From: Tetracentron sinense
Lineage: Eukaryota; Streptophyta; Magnoliopsida; Trochodendrales; Trochodendraceae
Assembly: GCA_015143295.1 (NCBI GenBank)
Contig: CM026556.1
Coordinates: forward strand, 19,592,547-19,656,546
Direction of reading: 5' to 3'
Length of the DNA stretch: 64,000 nucleotides
A model generated the notes under the pieces. It made no database searches. It was given only the letters and a program-made list of their open reading frames with translations, and was not told the origin of the DNA. Below are positions 23,146 through 35,285 of this stretch, one piece after another. Each line of letters starts with the position of its first letter. Positions within the stretch are counted from its first letter, which is position 1. The position numbers and the translations under genes were made by a program.

Positions 23146-25029
23146 AATAACCCACTCATCAACGATTTTTAACCCCTCGTCGACAACTGTAACCCACTCG
23201 TCGACGACTAGAGACCACTCGTCGACAATTACATGCGCAGAACAACTCAGAACTTTTCCAAACGACCTTGGCAAGATATTTTGAGATATTTTCAAGGAAT
23301 TTTAGGGGTTTTGGCAACCCTAGAACTATAAATAAGATCTGAATTCGTGGGATTGATCCACTCAAACCCTAATCTTGGATTTTTAAGAGATTTAAGAAGA
23401 GAAGAAGAAGAAGAAGACTTTGATTTCTAAAACCGTTCATCTCCGACCAAAGTGAAGCTAAATTCTTGCTTCTAAGGTTGGTATTTTTACTATTTTTGGT
23501 GTTTTAGAGTTTGGGTTTTCTACCCAATGTGATTCTTAAATTCTGAAATCAAAAGAGGGGTTTTTGGTTTGTTTTCCAATTAAGATTCACGATACTCAAA
23601 GTTTTAACCAAGCTTCCTCAAACTTGATTTTTGTTCCACAGAAGTGTAAAAAATTCCTTTTAAGGTAGATACACTCTACTAGATTTTAATTCCATAAACC
23701 ATATTGTGTAATTCAAGATAAAATCCTATGCTTTGTGTTATGAACTAGTAGGAAATCCTACTAGTTAACTTGTGATGATGCTATGCTTTAAACCAAAGAA
23801 TAAAGAGAGTAGAGAATTTTGTTTTAGATATTCTTGATATTATGATGATTCAAAGATGCAAAGCATGTTAAAAGACTCAAGTTTTGGGAAAAACCGAATA
23901 GGAAAAACTTATATTTTGCTGAAATTGGATATGGGTGACTATTTGTATATGGGCTATTATTATGATTGGAATATGTGAGCTATTAGCTATATGTAAGGTG
24001 TTTCCAATTTTTGTCTACCATGTTATACACAAATGCTACACTGACACAAGTATATGCCTGATCGGTTTTTATTAATTTATGGGTATCCAAAGAGGAAGTA
24101 AGAGTATAAGAAGTAATGGGAAGTAATTGAAAGAAAATTGAAGAAATGGAAAGTAAAGGAAGGTATATGGGAAAGTAATGGTACAGCATGATTCTAGTCA
24201 TCTATCTCAGGTTGATAGAAGGCCGCCTGGAAGGGAAAGGGATACTGGTCGTCGGACTCCGACGAATAGCAGGCCACCCGGAAGGATCATGGATACTGGT
24301 CGTGTACTCCGAAGGTAGCCGAAGGTGAGGATAACAGTAGGCCCGCCTAGTTTATGTGGGTACATGGGTACTAGTTGCCTGACTCCTTAGGTGGATCTAG
24401 GGTATTTTAAATACCTGTAGATGGAAAGTAAGGGAAACTACGTTTATTACAATACCTGTAATGCAAAGATGTAAAGGAACGTAAAGTAAAGATGGTAAAG
24501 CAAAAGAAGATGTTTCTCCGAGATATATGCACATGATTGTTTTCAAATTATGTTTTCCGAGCTCTAACTAAGATAATGTATGTGAAATGATTTGAACTGC
24601 GATATATATGCTGTATTCATGTTTATGACGTTACTATCTTGTGGTTTGTATACACGGAGTATTCATTACTCAGCCATACATATTATGTCGGCAGGTCATC
24701 TCGACATCTGTGACGAGCATCCTCAGGAGCCTTGGGTCGAGGAGGAATATGTTGAGGAAGTACCTACTCCGGAAGAGCTTCAAGGGTATCATAGGATACT
24801 TGATAGGTGGTGGCCCCTTAATGAGTGAGGATAGGAAGAGACAGATACATGTATTTTGATGAGCGAGGATGTTCGCTCTTTATTTTGGTTTATTGTATAA
24901 ACTTGGATATAGTATGTATACAAGTTTTTGCATTCTGCTTCCACAATAGTATGTTTTATATGTTATACCTGATTTATATGTTGTACTGGATGGTTTGGTA
25001 ATGAGTTCACGATGCCAAAGTATCGTAAC

Positions 25030-27272
25030 TGTAACGACCCCAAAATCATACAAGGCTAAAATAGGACTTTGGAATCGTCACATTACATAAACCTGCTTAA
25101 AATCCATACATACAAGGCGTACTAACACGAGACTCCAAAAATGAGGATGATAAAATCTCGATCATAAAAAGTCAAACCATCCTGTACAATGACAACCCAC
25201 ACATCATAGCTCCTCACAAACGAAATAGTCTAAAACCATCAATAGAGTAAGACAACTAGCAACATCAACTAAAAGTCAAAAGTCTAATATAAACATCTCT
25301 TCCAAAAAGAAATACTACAACTACTCAATAGGGATGACTATCAATATCCCTAGCCTCCTCCTCAGGAAGCTCACCTTCTTCCCCCTCTTCGGCGTACACC
25401 TCCTCAGTCCACGACTCTCCTCCTAAACCTGAAGACAATGACAGGTCGAGTGAGTATGGAATATTCAGTGGATAAACAAACTAACAACAATCATAAGATA
25501 ACATGAGCAATAACAATATCATAACTCAGTTTATCTAAGCTTAATCATACTACTTTCATGTAAAATAGACATAATCAGAGTACAGAGCATATAACATGTC
25601 ATAACATCATCTTGACTCGTGTACTTGTGCAATTCTTATCCATGAACTTGCCTTAACATATTCATAGACTCATGCATGCATGATTCATAGTGTGTTTGTC
25701 CCGTCAACGCATAATTCATAGTGTTTTATCCTAGCAACGCATAATTCATAGTGTTCGACAACGCGTAGAGTGGATGTTCGTAATGGGGGATCATTCTTTC
25801 ATGGCATAACATGAGTGCGACAACACGTAGAGTGGATGTTCCTAGTGGGGGATCATTCTTTCATGGCATAATTTGTAACATGTTCGTATCCAATGTATGC
25901 ATGCTTGTGAGACAAGTGGACTCATGGGACTTGAATACTTACCATGCAAGTGCACGTGTGCTTGAGTGTCGTGATTGGAATTCAAATGAGTCATCCCTTA
26001 GATTCCAATCTTCCGTTAGGAAACTCCGCTAGGTTACATCTCCCTAGTTAGAGAATTCCTAACGTGGAGGATTTTCCTTTAAGGTTTGGCCTACCCGAAT
26101 ACCGATCACCATACAATTAAATAAGGCATCATTTATCTTAACGACAACAATACTCATTTACTTAGTTTATTAATAGTCAATAACATCATAATAACATTTC
26201 TCTTTCTTAAGTATTTCAACAAATACTTTGAGTGCGTTAAATATGGACATTTTGCCCTTTCCCATTTTTAACATTCTACCACACCATAATCCATTTATAC
26301 CACCCAAACATACCCCACATCCATACATTCATCCATTCCTCCATAATATTTCTCATCCTCCATACAATCCATCTATAGTATAAATCCATTTCCATCTCTA
26401 ACAAGCTTAATCTATGCATGATTGGGGAAAAACAAATCAAATTATCATTTCTATCACTTATATTATAATCATATTCACCAAACATCATTAATAGAGTTGA
26501 GTTAGGGAGTTTATGACCTAGGGATCCTTCCCTTAGATCCAAATCGCTTACAAGGTGATTTGGGGGAGATCTCCAAGCTTTCCTTGCGATATCCAAGCTA
26601 TCTCCTTCTTCTCGAAGCAATCTAACTCTCAAAACCCCAGGTTTTTTCTCCCTTTTTGCCAAATTAGGTTAGAAATAGGTAGAGTATTCCAATACCTCGA
26701 AATAGGACCCCTATTTATAGTCCCAAGGGTTGAGAACCAAAAAACCTAAAAGCCCTTACTGAAATTCTGCAAAAACACGAAAGACCGAGCGATCGGTGGT
26801 TATGACCGAGCGATCGGTCACCTACCGATCGACCGGTATTCTTGACTGAGCTCTCGGTAAAGAACACCCTCTCTGGAAAAATTCCTCATACCAAAAAGTT
26901 AACCAGTCGATAGCTACCGTTCGATCGGTTGTGGACCGATCGATGGCTAATTTGGACCGAGCGATCGGTTGTGAACTGAGCGATCCCTAGCGATCGGTGC
27001 TCTGCAGATTTTTGACCCATTTTACTATTTTGGTCATAATTTTTAACTCGTTCATCGGATTTCGACCATTCAACTTGCGTTGGATTCTTCTTTCGAAAAG
27101 GAACATTTCTGGCATTAGAATTTTCAAATTCTACTTTATTTATGGACCAAAATATCCTCAAAGTCGACTGATCTGCAAAAGGAGTTTAGAAACTCGGAAT
27201 TCCAACTGCTTAATCAAGGAAAAGATATTAAGGTTTTAATACTGGATATAAAATAATATCCAGGGTGCTACA
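25030..27272 (-). mobile_element. Solo Tekay-family LTR nested in another
   Basis: A 2243-bp LTR in minus orientation (plus strand TGTAACGACCCCAAAA … CAGGGTGCTACA). The flanks GTAAC (25025-25029) and CTAAC (27273-27277) fit a 5-bp target duplication with one change. It carries the CCGATCGATCGG-type palindrome cassette at about 26785-27000, the conserved TTCAACTTGCGTTGGATTC block near 27067, and a tandem-repeat zone at about 25680-25870. Confidence 0.8.
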
Positions 27273-27369
27273 CTAACTCTTAGGGGGTATTTTGGGTCGC
27301 GAAAAATAGGTTCTTCTCAGATACATATGAGGTGGTAGGGCCCATTATATTAAGTCTTAAGTACTCTAA

Positions 27370-27981
27370 GAGCATCTCCAACGCAAAACTCTAAAACTCT
27401 CCTCTATTTTGGCATCTCCTCTATAATTAGAGGAGATGGGCCCACTTTAAAGTTATTTGCTCCAATGGGAAGAAACTCTAAATCACTATTAATACTCTAA
27501 AACTCAAGGGGTGGATACCTTTGAGGTCGCCACGTGTCCCTTTTGACACCCCTTAACCGTGGTTAAGATTTACCCACCCATCCTTGTTTCTTTTAAAATA
27601 TTAATTTTTTAAAAAATTAAAAAACTGTTTTTAGAGTTTTTTAATATAAAGACAATTTTTTAATTTTAAAAAATAATTAATATTTAAAACAAACCAAGGA
27701 TGGGTGGATGAATCTTAACCACGGTTAAGGGGGTGTCATAAGGTAAAAGAACACAATCAGCATTTTTTCCAAAGATTGAAAGACAAAAAGAGGACACAAA
27801 TAGTATTGTAAGGGCATGAATAGTGTTATAGAGGTCATCTCTATTTTCTCTCCCACCCTCTAAATATAGAGGGTCACTGTAGCAATATAGAGGCCAGCCT
27901 CTAAATATAGAGCACGGTTGGAGTTGGATTTTTCAACCAAAACTCTATATTTAGAGATATAGAGCACGGTTGGAGATGCTC
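27370..27981. mobile_element. PIF/Harbinger-like MITE, itself split by a MITE
   Basis: Terminal inverted repeats GAGCATCTCCAAC / GTTGGAGATGCTC, flanked by the 3-bp duplication TAA on both sides (27367-27369 and 27982-27984). TAA with GAGCATCTCCAAC ends is typical of Tourist/Harbinger-like MITEs. The 612-bp length includes an inner inverted-repeat element at about 27527-27755. Confidence 0.75.
27527..27755. mobile_element. Inverted-repeat MITE nested in the Harbinger-like MITE
   Basis: Arms ACCCCTTAACCGTGGTTAAG … CCCATCCTTG and CAAGGATGGGTGG … CTTAACCACGGTTAAGGGGG with an AT-rich centre. The same family occurs near 16360-16615, 35640-35830 and, worn, 13905-14130. Exact ends and target duplication not settled. 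Confidence 0.6.
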
Positions 27982-27984
27982 TAA

Positions 27985-28797
27985 TCAGAGTTAAAAACTA
28001 TATGTAGCTATTTTTATTGTGTTTCATATATTTTACATTTAAAATATATTAATATATATTCACGTCGATTGAGGGATACATGACATGCTTTTTTAGTCTA
28101 ACTATTAGATGTCAACGTGGGTCGTCTTGAGAGATGTGAAATAAATATCATCTCGTTGGAGGTGTCTAGACCATCCAATTAGATGTCAAAAAATCAGCAA
28201 TTTCTATAGTCTAGGTAGGGTGGTCTAGTGAACTTAAGAAGTTATTAATGGTGACTAACTAGGCAAACCCATTTTAACCTTAGCCCAATTCACTCCTAAT
28301 TTGGGCTGGGTCATGCGGGTCATGGGTGAGTCCAGCCTAGTGTATAGCCCTAGTTAAAACTTATTAATCATAGTTAAAAGAACAATTAAAGGGGCTTTGT
28401 GAGTGCGATTGAACTCTCCCATGTTCAATCCTAATTATATAGGATCCAAACTCATTAATAGAGAAAGTGGAGTTATGCATTATCTTGTCCTCCATTAAAA
28501 AAACGGAATATATGGACTCAAATCAATCTCACCAATAGTCCTCATCCAAGTACTGAACATTAGTTAGCCCTTGCTAACCTTGTTTGGACGGTTGGTCCTA
28601 CCAATTTAGTCCCATATCAGTTAGACCTAGCTAATGTGTTCGTCACTATAAGGCTCCCTCGATAACCTTGAGTCAATATAAGGCTCCTTCATCTCACAAA
28701 GAGATAGCCCTTTTAGTGAGATGGATTGAAGTTAACCACATGTGGACTGTGGACTGAGTGTGTGTGTTGGCTTATGTGAGTGTTTGTTTAACCATTC

Positions 28798-28831
<34 letters not shown>

Positions 28832-29192
28832 GGTACTAACCATCTTCAAATTCATGGAAGAGTTTTTGATCTCTAATCTGCACAATTAGCTTGATTGCAT
28901 AATGGAAATCACTACATATCCATGGTTTTTGCAGTTATTGGGTCATTGCAGTGATTGGGTCATAGCTCTGTTCTTTATGGGCATAAATCAAAGATTGAGA
29001 AGGTAAGGCTGGTTATGAAATGCTAAAACATAAAAGATATATCAATAATTTAATGGACACAAAAGGGACTAAATTCCGGTTGATGGCACTGTGAGATCCA
29101 TTTTTTTCTCTCTCTGCCTCTTATAGGTTTGGGATTTTCTTTTTCCACACCAAACAGATTTCAAGAGACATGTATGTTCCACGCTGTGTCAG
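27985..29192. other. Intergenic stretch with repeat debris
   Basis: No gene recognised. About 28390-28450 (GTGCGATTGAACTCTCCC) resembles one end of the MITE family near 14090 and 35840. A perfect ATA-type microsatellite lies at about 28798-28829. GTCCCATATCAGTTAGACC near 28609 resembles a motif of dispersed plant repeats but is too short to classify. Confidence 0.35.
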
Positions 29193-29310
29193 GTGACATA
29201 CTTTTCCTCCTCTCTTACTCCTCTAACCGCTGATCTAGTGGACCTCTCGTCCTCAACCTTCACCTCTTCCTTTTCGACCCCTGGAATGTCGGCCTTCAAA
29301 ATGTAAATAA
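29193..29310 (-). pseudogene. Small heat-shock protein (HSP20) gene fragment
   Basis: The minus strand encodes LKADIPGVEKEEVKVEDERS, which matches the core of the plant HSP20 alpha-crystallin domain (usual form …KADLPGLKKEEVKVEVE.DR.LQISGER). The following residues no longer fit the domain and the frame stops soon after at VT. Upstream the family match ends within a few bases of the LTR that starts at 29316. A fragment, not a working gene. Confidence 0.6.
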
Positions 29311-29315
29311 ATAAA

Positions 29316-30302
29316 TGTAGAACCCCGGAACTCAGGTTCATAGTCAGTGAATAGTGCTGGTGAACAGTGTCTATGAATAGTGAATTTTGGCTAAAAGGGT
29401 CTTCTATGTATTTTGGTGTGGAATGGTTGAATGAAAGAGTTGCAACCAAAGTACATGTGTTGGGGGAGTGTTAAGTCAAGGTAAAAGAGTGGAGATATTC
29501 TATGTGGGTTAAGGGAAGAGTGGAAACACTCTAAGTGCGAAAAATGGGGAAAACAAGAGAAATCACCAATTTCTGGTGAAGGCCGGTCGACTAACTGTCT
29601 CGAAAAACCAAAAAATGGGCTAACAGTGAGTGTGCAGGGCTGGTCGACCGCCCCTCCCAGCCGGTCGACCGACTGTCAGCAAAAATACCAAAAAGGCTCT
29701 ACAGTAGAGTGTTTGGCTTGGCCGGTCGACCGCCCCTCCTAGCCTATCGACCGGGCTCCCGAAATTTTACCCAGTTGGGTTTGTTGCACCATTTCATTAA
29801 GGGTATGATGGTCTTTTAACCACCTATTTGTCTATATATCCCCAATTTCGTGGGTGGGGGTTTCATAAACCCTCAAGGCACAAAATTGAGAGATTTAGAG
29901 AGAGAGAAAGGAGAGAAGCTAGAGTTTTCTTGGGTGAGCAAGATTGGAGCTTGAATTGCACTCCTCAAGCTTGGATCTCTCTTCCAAGGTGTTTTGCAAG
30001 CATTGGAGCTTGGGGATTCAACCTTCTCTTTTCTCAAGTGCTACACTTCGAAGATTTGATCTCAAATAAGGTAGAACATTCTACTAGCTTTTCATGTTGT
30101 GAATCATTCAAGATTTCTAGGTTGTTAAACCTATGTTTTGATGAAAATAAACGGATAGTTTCCCCAACTATTTTTATTGAAATTCATTGGGAAAGTAAGA
30201 TGAACATGCATGATAAATTTATGAAAATGAAGTAGATACAAACTACTACCTACTCAAAATAGGATTTTATTCTTATAGACTATGTATGTGCCAATTACTC
30301 GT
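29316..30302 (+). repeat. Truncated LTR, Tekay-like, with GGTCGACC palindromes
   Basis: It begins TGTAGAACCCCGGAACTCAGGT, like the solo LTR at 22411, and has the expected GTGAATAGTG stretch after it. Its variable cassette (about 29580-29760) is built on GCCGGTCGACCG. The right boundary is unclear; sequence up to the LINE insertion at 30323 is included provisionally. No second end or target duplication found. Confidence 0.5.
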
Positions 30303-30414
30303 AGAAATTAGATTTCTTATATATTATTTATTTATTTATTTTAAAATAAAAGCCACTCAGGAGGAGTGGGGGGTTTGGCAGACCCCTACCTATTTATTGA
30401 TAATAAAAATTAGG

Positions 30415-30640
30415 GGGGAGGGGGGGGGGGGGGGGGGGGGGGGGGACATAAAACCTTACCCCTACAAAGATCCAAACTAAAATAAAAAAAAGGGAGGGGG
30501 GGACATAAATCTTACCCCTATAAGGACTCAAAAAAAAAAAAGAAAAAATGAAGGGGGGACATAAAACCTTACCCCAACATACAAACCTAAGAGAACAAAA
30601 ATAAGGGGGGGGGGGGGGGGACATAAACCTTACCCCTATA
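30415..30640. repeat. Tandem repeat in the LINE 3' end (G-run plus ACATAAA.CTTACCCC)
   Basis: Four units of about 60 bp, each a G homopolymer followed by GACATAAA(A)CCTTACCCC and an A-rich stretch, near 30446, 30502, 30557 and 30620. The G-runs are up to about 27 long and may be unstable or mis-sequenced. Proline-rich frames here are homopolymer artefacts. Confidence 0.7.
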
Positions 30641-30774
30641 CAACAATCAAAAACTCTAAGGAAACTTAATCATTAATACTCAGTCGAACGTGCCCAAGGC
30701 TTGATCACTCAATATAAGAGATCTGAGCCTAGGAGGGATAGCCTGAATAGGGAAAATTTCTCCAAAAAGCTAAG

Positions 30775-31900
30775 TGCTACAACCCAGATTAGCTAGATAG
30801 TCTGCCACCATATTAGCTTCCCTAAAGATATGAGAAAAAGATAAGCAAATATTCATCACCTGGTTAATCTTCTTATTCCAATACCAAACATTCCACGAAT
30901 GATGATAAGAAACTTTTCAAGCTTGAACAAGAGACTGAGCATCTGACTCAACCTCTACCTGATCACAAAATCCAAGCCTTTGACTAAGTAAAAGGCCATC
31001 GAGAAGCACTCTAGTTTCAGCTACATAATTAGTATAGTGATCATAAAAAGCATAGAAACTAGCTATCAACTCTCCATTATTATCACGAATAATATCACCT
31101 CCTCCAGCAAGACCCGGATTGCCCTTAGAAGCTCCATCCACATTCAGCTTAACTCTTCCCTGAGTAGGCCTATTCCATTTAACATAAGTGATGCTATTTC
31201 TTCTCTGAACAGGGGAAGTCGCCATATTAAGAATAGAAAGATCCATAGATTTACTGCTTGGAAGAGAACCCAAATCCATCATCCATTTCTTAATTCTTAA
31301 TATTATCACTTCAGCTGGCTTACGCACATCTTTAAATCTTCTATTACATCTTTCCTTCCAAATCACCCAAATAATTATAAGGGAGAATAAATAAAGGATT
31401 TGATTATGCCGCTTGTCAGATACTCGAAACCATCTCATAAGAAAGCACTGAATGGTGTCATTATAATAATGATGAATAGAACACAGATTACCAAAGAACC
31501 GCCAAATCACACCTGCAATATCACTCTGAAATAATAAATGAGAAAGAGTTTCAATATGACCATGAGAACAAGAGCAACAACTAGCTAAAGGAATACCAAT
31601 AGTTTGAATCAAAAATTCAGTGGGAACAGTTCCATATATAACCTTCCATCCAAAAATTTGAATTTTTTTTGGAAAAATATTATTCCAGATATACTTGGTC
31701 CAGTCTTTTTGAGATGTGGAATATCTAATAGACTCCCAAGCTGATTTGATAGAAAAATTACATTTCAAGCAAGGTTTCCAAATGAAAGAATCTTCTGTTT
31801 CAGAGGTGAAAAATCCTACATCCTTAATAGCATTTTTGATACCTTCAGGAAGTTAATCAGAAACCAAACTAAAATCACACAAACCATTACCATCAAGCAT
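30775..31900 (-). pseudogene. LINE ORF2 C-terminal fragment (zinc-finger region and RNase H)
   Basis: The minus-strand frame has a zf-RVT-like region (WNNIFPKKIQIFGWKVIYG … IETLSHLLFQSD … IIIWVIWKERCNRRFKD) followed by a plant-type RNase H domain (VKLNVDGASKGNPGLAGGG, VAETRVLLDGL, VEVESDAQSLVQA, then REANMVADYLANLG near 30780-30830). The reverse transcriptase proper is missing. The longest frame is 30917-31768. An in-frame stop falls inside the RNase H domain near 30914 and another near the truncation point around 31850, so this copy is dead. Confidence 0.75.
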
Positions 31901-32023
31901 AGAAATTAGTTTTCTTATATTGTTACTATTGTAACATTAATTTGTATCTGGCACATCCCTTAGTCCTATGAGTAATTATCATAGAGAAAGATGTGTCTTC
32001 CCGTATTGTATTAATACACACTG

Positions 32024-34099
32024 ATGATCGTAGTTATATGAACCTTTCATTAAGAGGTAGCTAACTTTATATCACATTCTTTGAAAAGTTCAAAGAATTC
32101 TGCAATGAAATAAAGAAACAGGTAGGTAAGTCTTCCATGATTGAGAAGAGTACCACTTAATAGAAATTTCATAAGTTACTCTCATTACATCTTGTCTCAG
32201 ATAATTCCCATAACAAATCGTAGCAGGATGGATTTGTTAAAATCGAACAATATTTGATATGATTCGATAGAAGATGAGCTTGGGCTTTGCATTAGAGACA
32301 CTTAGCCTCTATTCCTGGATAACAAAAGATATTTGTAAATAAGAATACAAGTTTCCTAGAAAAGAAACTGAATCTAGAATTGTTCTAGAAGCAGAAGCCC
32401 AATAGACCAATAACTATGAGAATTAATAGAGATCAATTCTCTACTCTCACCATACCTAAATAGTACACTAGAACCCACAAGTCCTAGAATCTGTAGTTGG
32501 ACTAACTTTTATTCTGATGAAGTAATCAAACTGTTTTGAAATTTATCCAGATCAATGATCTCTAAGACCTAGAGGGGTGGTGAATAGGTCTATCTAATAA
32601 TTTCTAACCAATTTTAATTTTTCAATTAATATGTTTAGAAATCAATGAACAATTCACTTAGACAATCCACACAAATCAAACACAGAAGATTTTTACGTGG
32701 AAAACCCTAACGGGAAAAAATCACTGGACCTTGTCCAGCAATAAACTTCACTATGAAAAGATATCAAGTACAAGACAAGACCTTACCAAAACAGAAACGA
32801 CGTTCCTAGGTATAGACTCTTACTCTTGATTTCCACGAACCAGCAGGTTCGATCTCCGCCGTAGCAGATTCGGTTCCACACCGACCAAATCTTCTCAAGC
32901 TACTTCAAAACCACGATCACACACGATCGATCTCCTTCCACGAAGGCTCCAGATCAAACACCGGACACACACACAAGGTGTAGGGTTGTGAATCAATTTA
33001 GGAAGTTTCAAACCCTAGAGGGATCTCATACAGATCTGAGATCACACAATGCAAGATCAAAGGTTTAGATCTATACTTGCATTCTCTAGGATCAAAGAAA
33101 GAAGAGGGATCAACAAAGATCTTATAAAAGCAATAGGAAAAACCCTAGAAGAGTTTCTCAGACCTCTACTCTTTCAAAAACAAACAAAGACACGAATTAG
33201 GTCTCCAAAAAGTTGTTTATATAGGGTTTAGAAAAAGAATCCAGAAAAATAAAAATTCTTTTTACGGGGACCGATCGATCGGTGTTCATTACCGATCGCT
33301 CGGTCCAAAACGGATCGCTCGGTTCCCATGACCGATCGAGCGGTTGAAAATCATCTCTCTGGAAAAATACCCCATACAAAATTTTGGTCCAGTCGATAGC
33401 CACCGATCGCTCGGTAGGCCACCGATCGATCGGTCTCAATACCGAGCGATCGGTTGAGACAGAATTTGTTTCAAACCATATGTCTTTTCATGTTTATTTG
33501 ATTCAACTAAGATGAAACAACTTTGTTAGGTTTAAAACTATCCTCCTAGGTATGTTTAGAGTTATCTAAGCCAAATCCAACCTAGGTAGGGGTCTCTAAG
33601 TCCATTACCTTTCTAGATCTAGAGTAGGAGCTTTTTCTTCACTTTCTTCAATCTTCTTTAAGCTTTAGCTCTTCTCTTCTGACAAGTTGAACATGACTCG
33701 ACGACTCGACTCACATGACCTATCTAATGATCACGGAATTTGCCAACACCTATTTAGGAATTTACATGTTTGATTTTCATCTAAGAATGAAAGTATCATT
33801 TGTGTACAAACTGTTTAGTGGGAGCATGATTACTTTCCTGGCTCTATGCAAAGATAATATTTTATTCATTGTGAATGAAGTGTGAATATTATTCTTCTCT
33901 CTTAGATGTGATCTAGCAATTTTGCAACGAATGACAAAAACTTTGACATCATGTTTTCTTAGTCCTAAATAGTTTAGAGACAAAAGGAAAATGATGTTAT
34001 TATTCTGCCAATAATAATCATGTTTTTATGCAAGTAAGATTCCAAGAAAAGAGTTTTCTACCTTTAGAGAATGGAATCTGTTTCTCTTAGATATATGAC
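32024..34099 (+). mobile_element. Copia fragment (relative of Copia-1), split by a solo LTR
   Basis: 32024-32536 matches 6196-6710 of Copia-1, and 33767-34099 matches about 6711-7030, so an integrase/reverse-transcriptase segment of the same family lies here, interrupted by the SIRE-type solo LTR. No LTRs of its own are seen next to it. Broken at many points. The segment 31921-32023 between it and the LINE is probably the same element but too diverged to say. Confidence 0.7.
32537..33766 (-). mobile_element. Solo LTR of the SIRE/Maximus-type Copia family
   Basis: A 1230-bp LTR matching 56957-58162 from TGAAATT to TTTACA, flanked by the 5-bp duplication TGTTT (32532-32536 and 33767-33771). 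It has no interior, so it arose by LTR recombination. It contains the CCGATCGATCGG module at about 33278-33455. Orientation is the same as the full element to its right. Confidence 0.85.
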
Positions 34100-34221
34100 T
34101 AGTGGAATGCACGTGCGATGCACGTGAGTGTCCAATCCTTATGAATGTAAATTTGTTGATCAGTTGACTTTGAATAGCACGAATTCTATAGATTTCACAT
34201 TCAATACATCAAATTAATGAA

Positions 34222-34401
34222 GAGGAGTGCTAACCCTACTCTCGGGTGTTTCCTACTCTCAACTTGAACCAACCACTTGTCTAATCTCACTGTTAAAGTA
34301 CACACTTTTTCAGCAATTGCAATGCCTTAAGAGAGATTTTGGACATGTGATTGGTTCAAGTTGAGAGTAGGAAACACCTAAGAGTAGGGTTAGCATTGCT
34401 C
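34222..34401. mobile_element. Mutator-like MITE, 180 bp
   Basis: Terminal inverted repeats of about 47 bp (GAGGAGTGCTAACCCTACTC… / …GAGTAGGGTTAGCATTGCTC), with a 9-bp duplication ATTAATGAA at 34213-34221 and 34402-34410. A 9-bp duplication fits Mutator-like elements. Non-coding. Confidence 0.8.
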
Positions 34402-34410
34402 ATTAATGAA

Positions 34411-35285
34411 TTGTTATATGAGCTCTAATGGAAAAAAGAAGAATTGAATTCTAGCAAACACGCATGTGTATAAAAAAAAATTAGAAATTTAAAACAAAAA
34501 TTACAAATAGATCCAGTTGTGCACTTCCAAAATATCCGGAAACAGTTCATACACTTCTATCCAATGACTTCTACACATAAGGCATATTATACAATTGTCA
34601 GATTTAAATAGAAAAATGAAAATCCTAACACATAGAGGTTTCTGAGAGAAGTTTTAAATAAATTAAATTAAAATAAGAGGTAAGATTTACTTTCATATCT
34701 TTGAAAATCGCCTATCGAATTTGCAGCTTGGGAGGCATATTGCAACCATTTTATCCTTCTGCGTCATCTTCAAATGATGACTATCCTTCCCGATTCCAAG
34801 TAAGATGTTCCTACAAAACCAAAATTCATAATCATATTGGAATAACTTTCATTCATATCATCTAATTATTTTATCATGTGAAAAACGTTAACGGAGGTGA
34901 GAATTGGCAGATAGATCATGTAGGTGCAAGCATAGACATAACCACTTGGCAATCGAGCACTACAGAGATCTCGGATAACAAACTCGATTGATTCTTCCTT
35001 ATAATCTCCAAGGCAGTGTGTTCCGTCAATACATTAGATTCATGGGTGCACCAATAATGAAATACTTGATAAAATGGATGGCATGCACTATCCCATATGT
35101 GCATGATTCACAACAAAATTCAATTACGGGGTGTACCAAATACTTGGTGCACCCAATTTATATCAATTCTAAGGTGTGGTGGGGGGGGGGGGGAGTACCC
35201 TATTAGGAAAATTTTGGAATTTGTGAATTTGTGATTTTTAGGTCAAAATAAATATGGGACCCACACTTTTATTTTGGCACAAATA
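34411..35285. other. Intergenic stretch, no recognised gene
   Basis: AT-rich. Contains an inverted GTGTACCAAATACTTGGTGCAC motif near 35125-35150 and a G-run near 35171-35190. Small frames cross it but none resembles a protein I know. Confidence 0.35.

Larger units (their letters stand above)
22411..27304 (+). mobile_element. Solo Tekay-family LTR, interrupted by a second solo LTR
   Basis: It starts TGTAGAACCCCGG and ends GTATTTTGGGTCGCGAAA, flanked by the 5-bp duplication AATAG at 22406-22410 and 27305-27309. Without the nested LTR (25030-27272) it is about 2.6 kb. No internal coding region remains, so it is a solo LTR. It holds a large internal inverted repeat (22846-23145), a CGTCGACG palindrome cluster (about 23150-23240), a short minisatellite-like zone (about 24200-24350) and the acidic reading-frame segment near 24690-24830. 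Confidence 0.85.
30323..31900 (-). mobile_element. 5'-truncated L1-type LINE with target-site duplication
   Basis: Flanked by a 20-bp direct repeat AGAAATTAG(A/T)TTTCTTATAT at 30303-30322 and 31901-31920. The 3' tail lies at the left end in minus orientation (an AAATAAATAAATAAAT-type tail). It contains the C-terminal part of ORF2 and a G-run-rich tandem 3' region. Only about 1.6 kb remains, so the insertion was truncated on arrival, as is usual for LINEs. Confidence 0.85.

Noticed and set aside
28609-28700. Cassandra-type TRIM with 5S promoter
   Set aside because: Only a GTCCCATATCAGTTAGACC-like stretch was seen; no 5S-like box A/C and no LTR pair.
30286-30624. Proline- or glycine-rich small proteins
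   Set aside because: Homopolymer G-runs read as codons in the LINE 3' tail.
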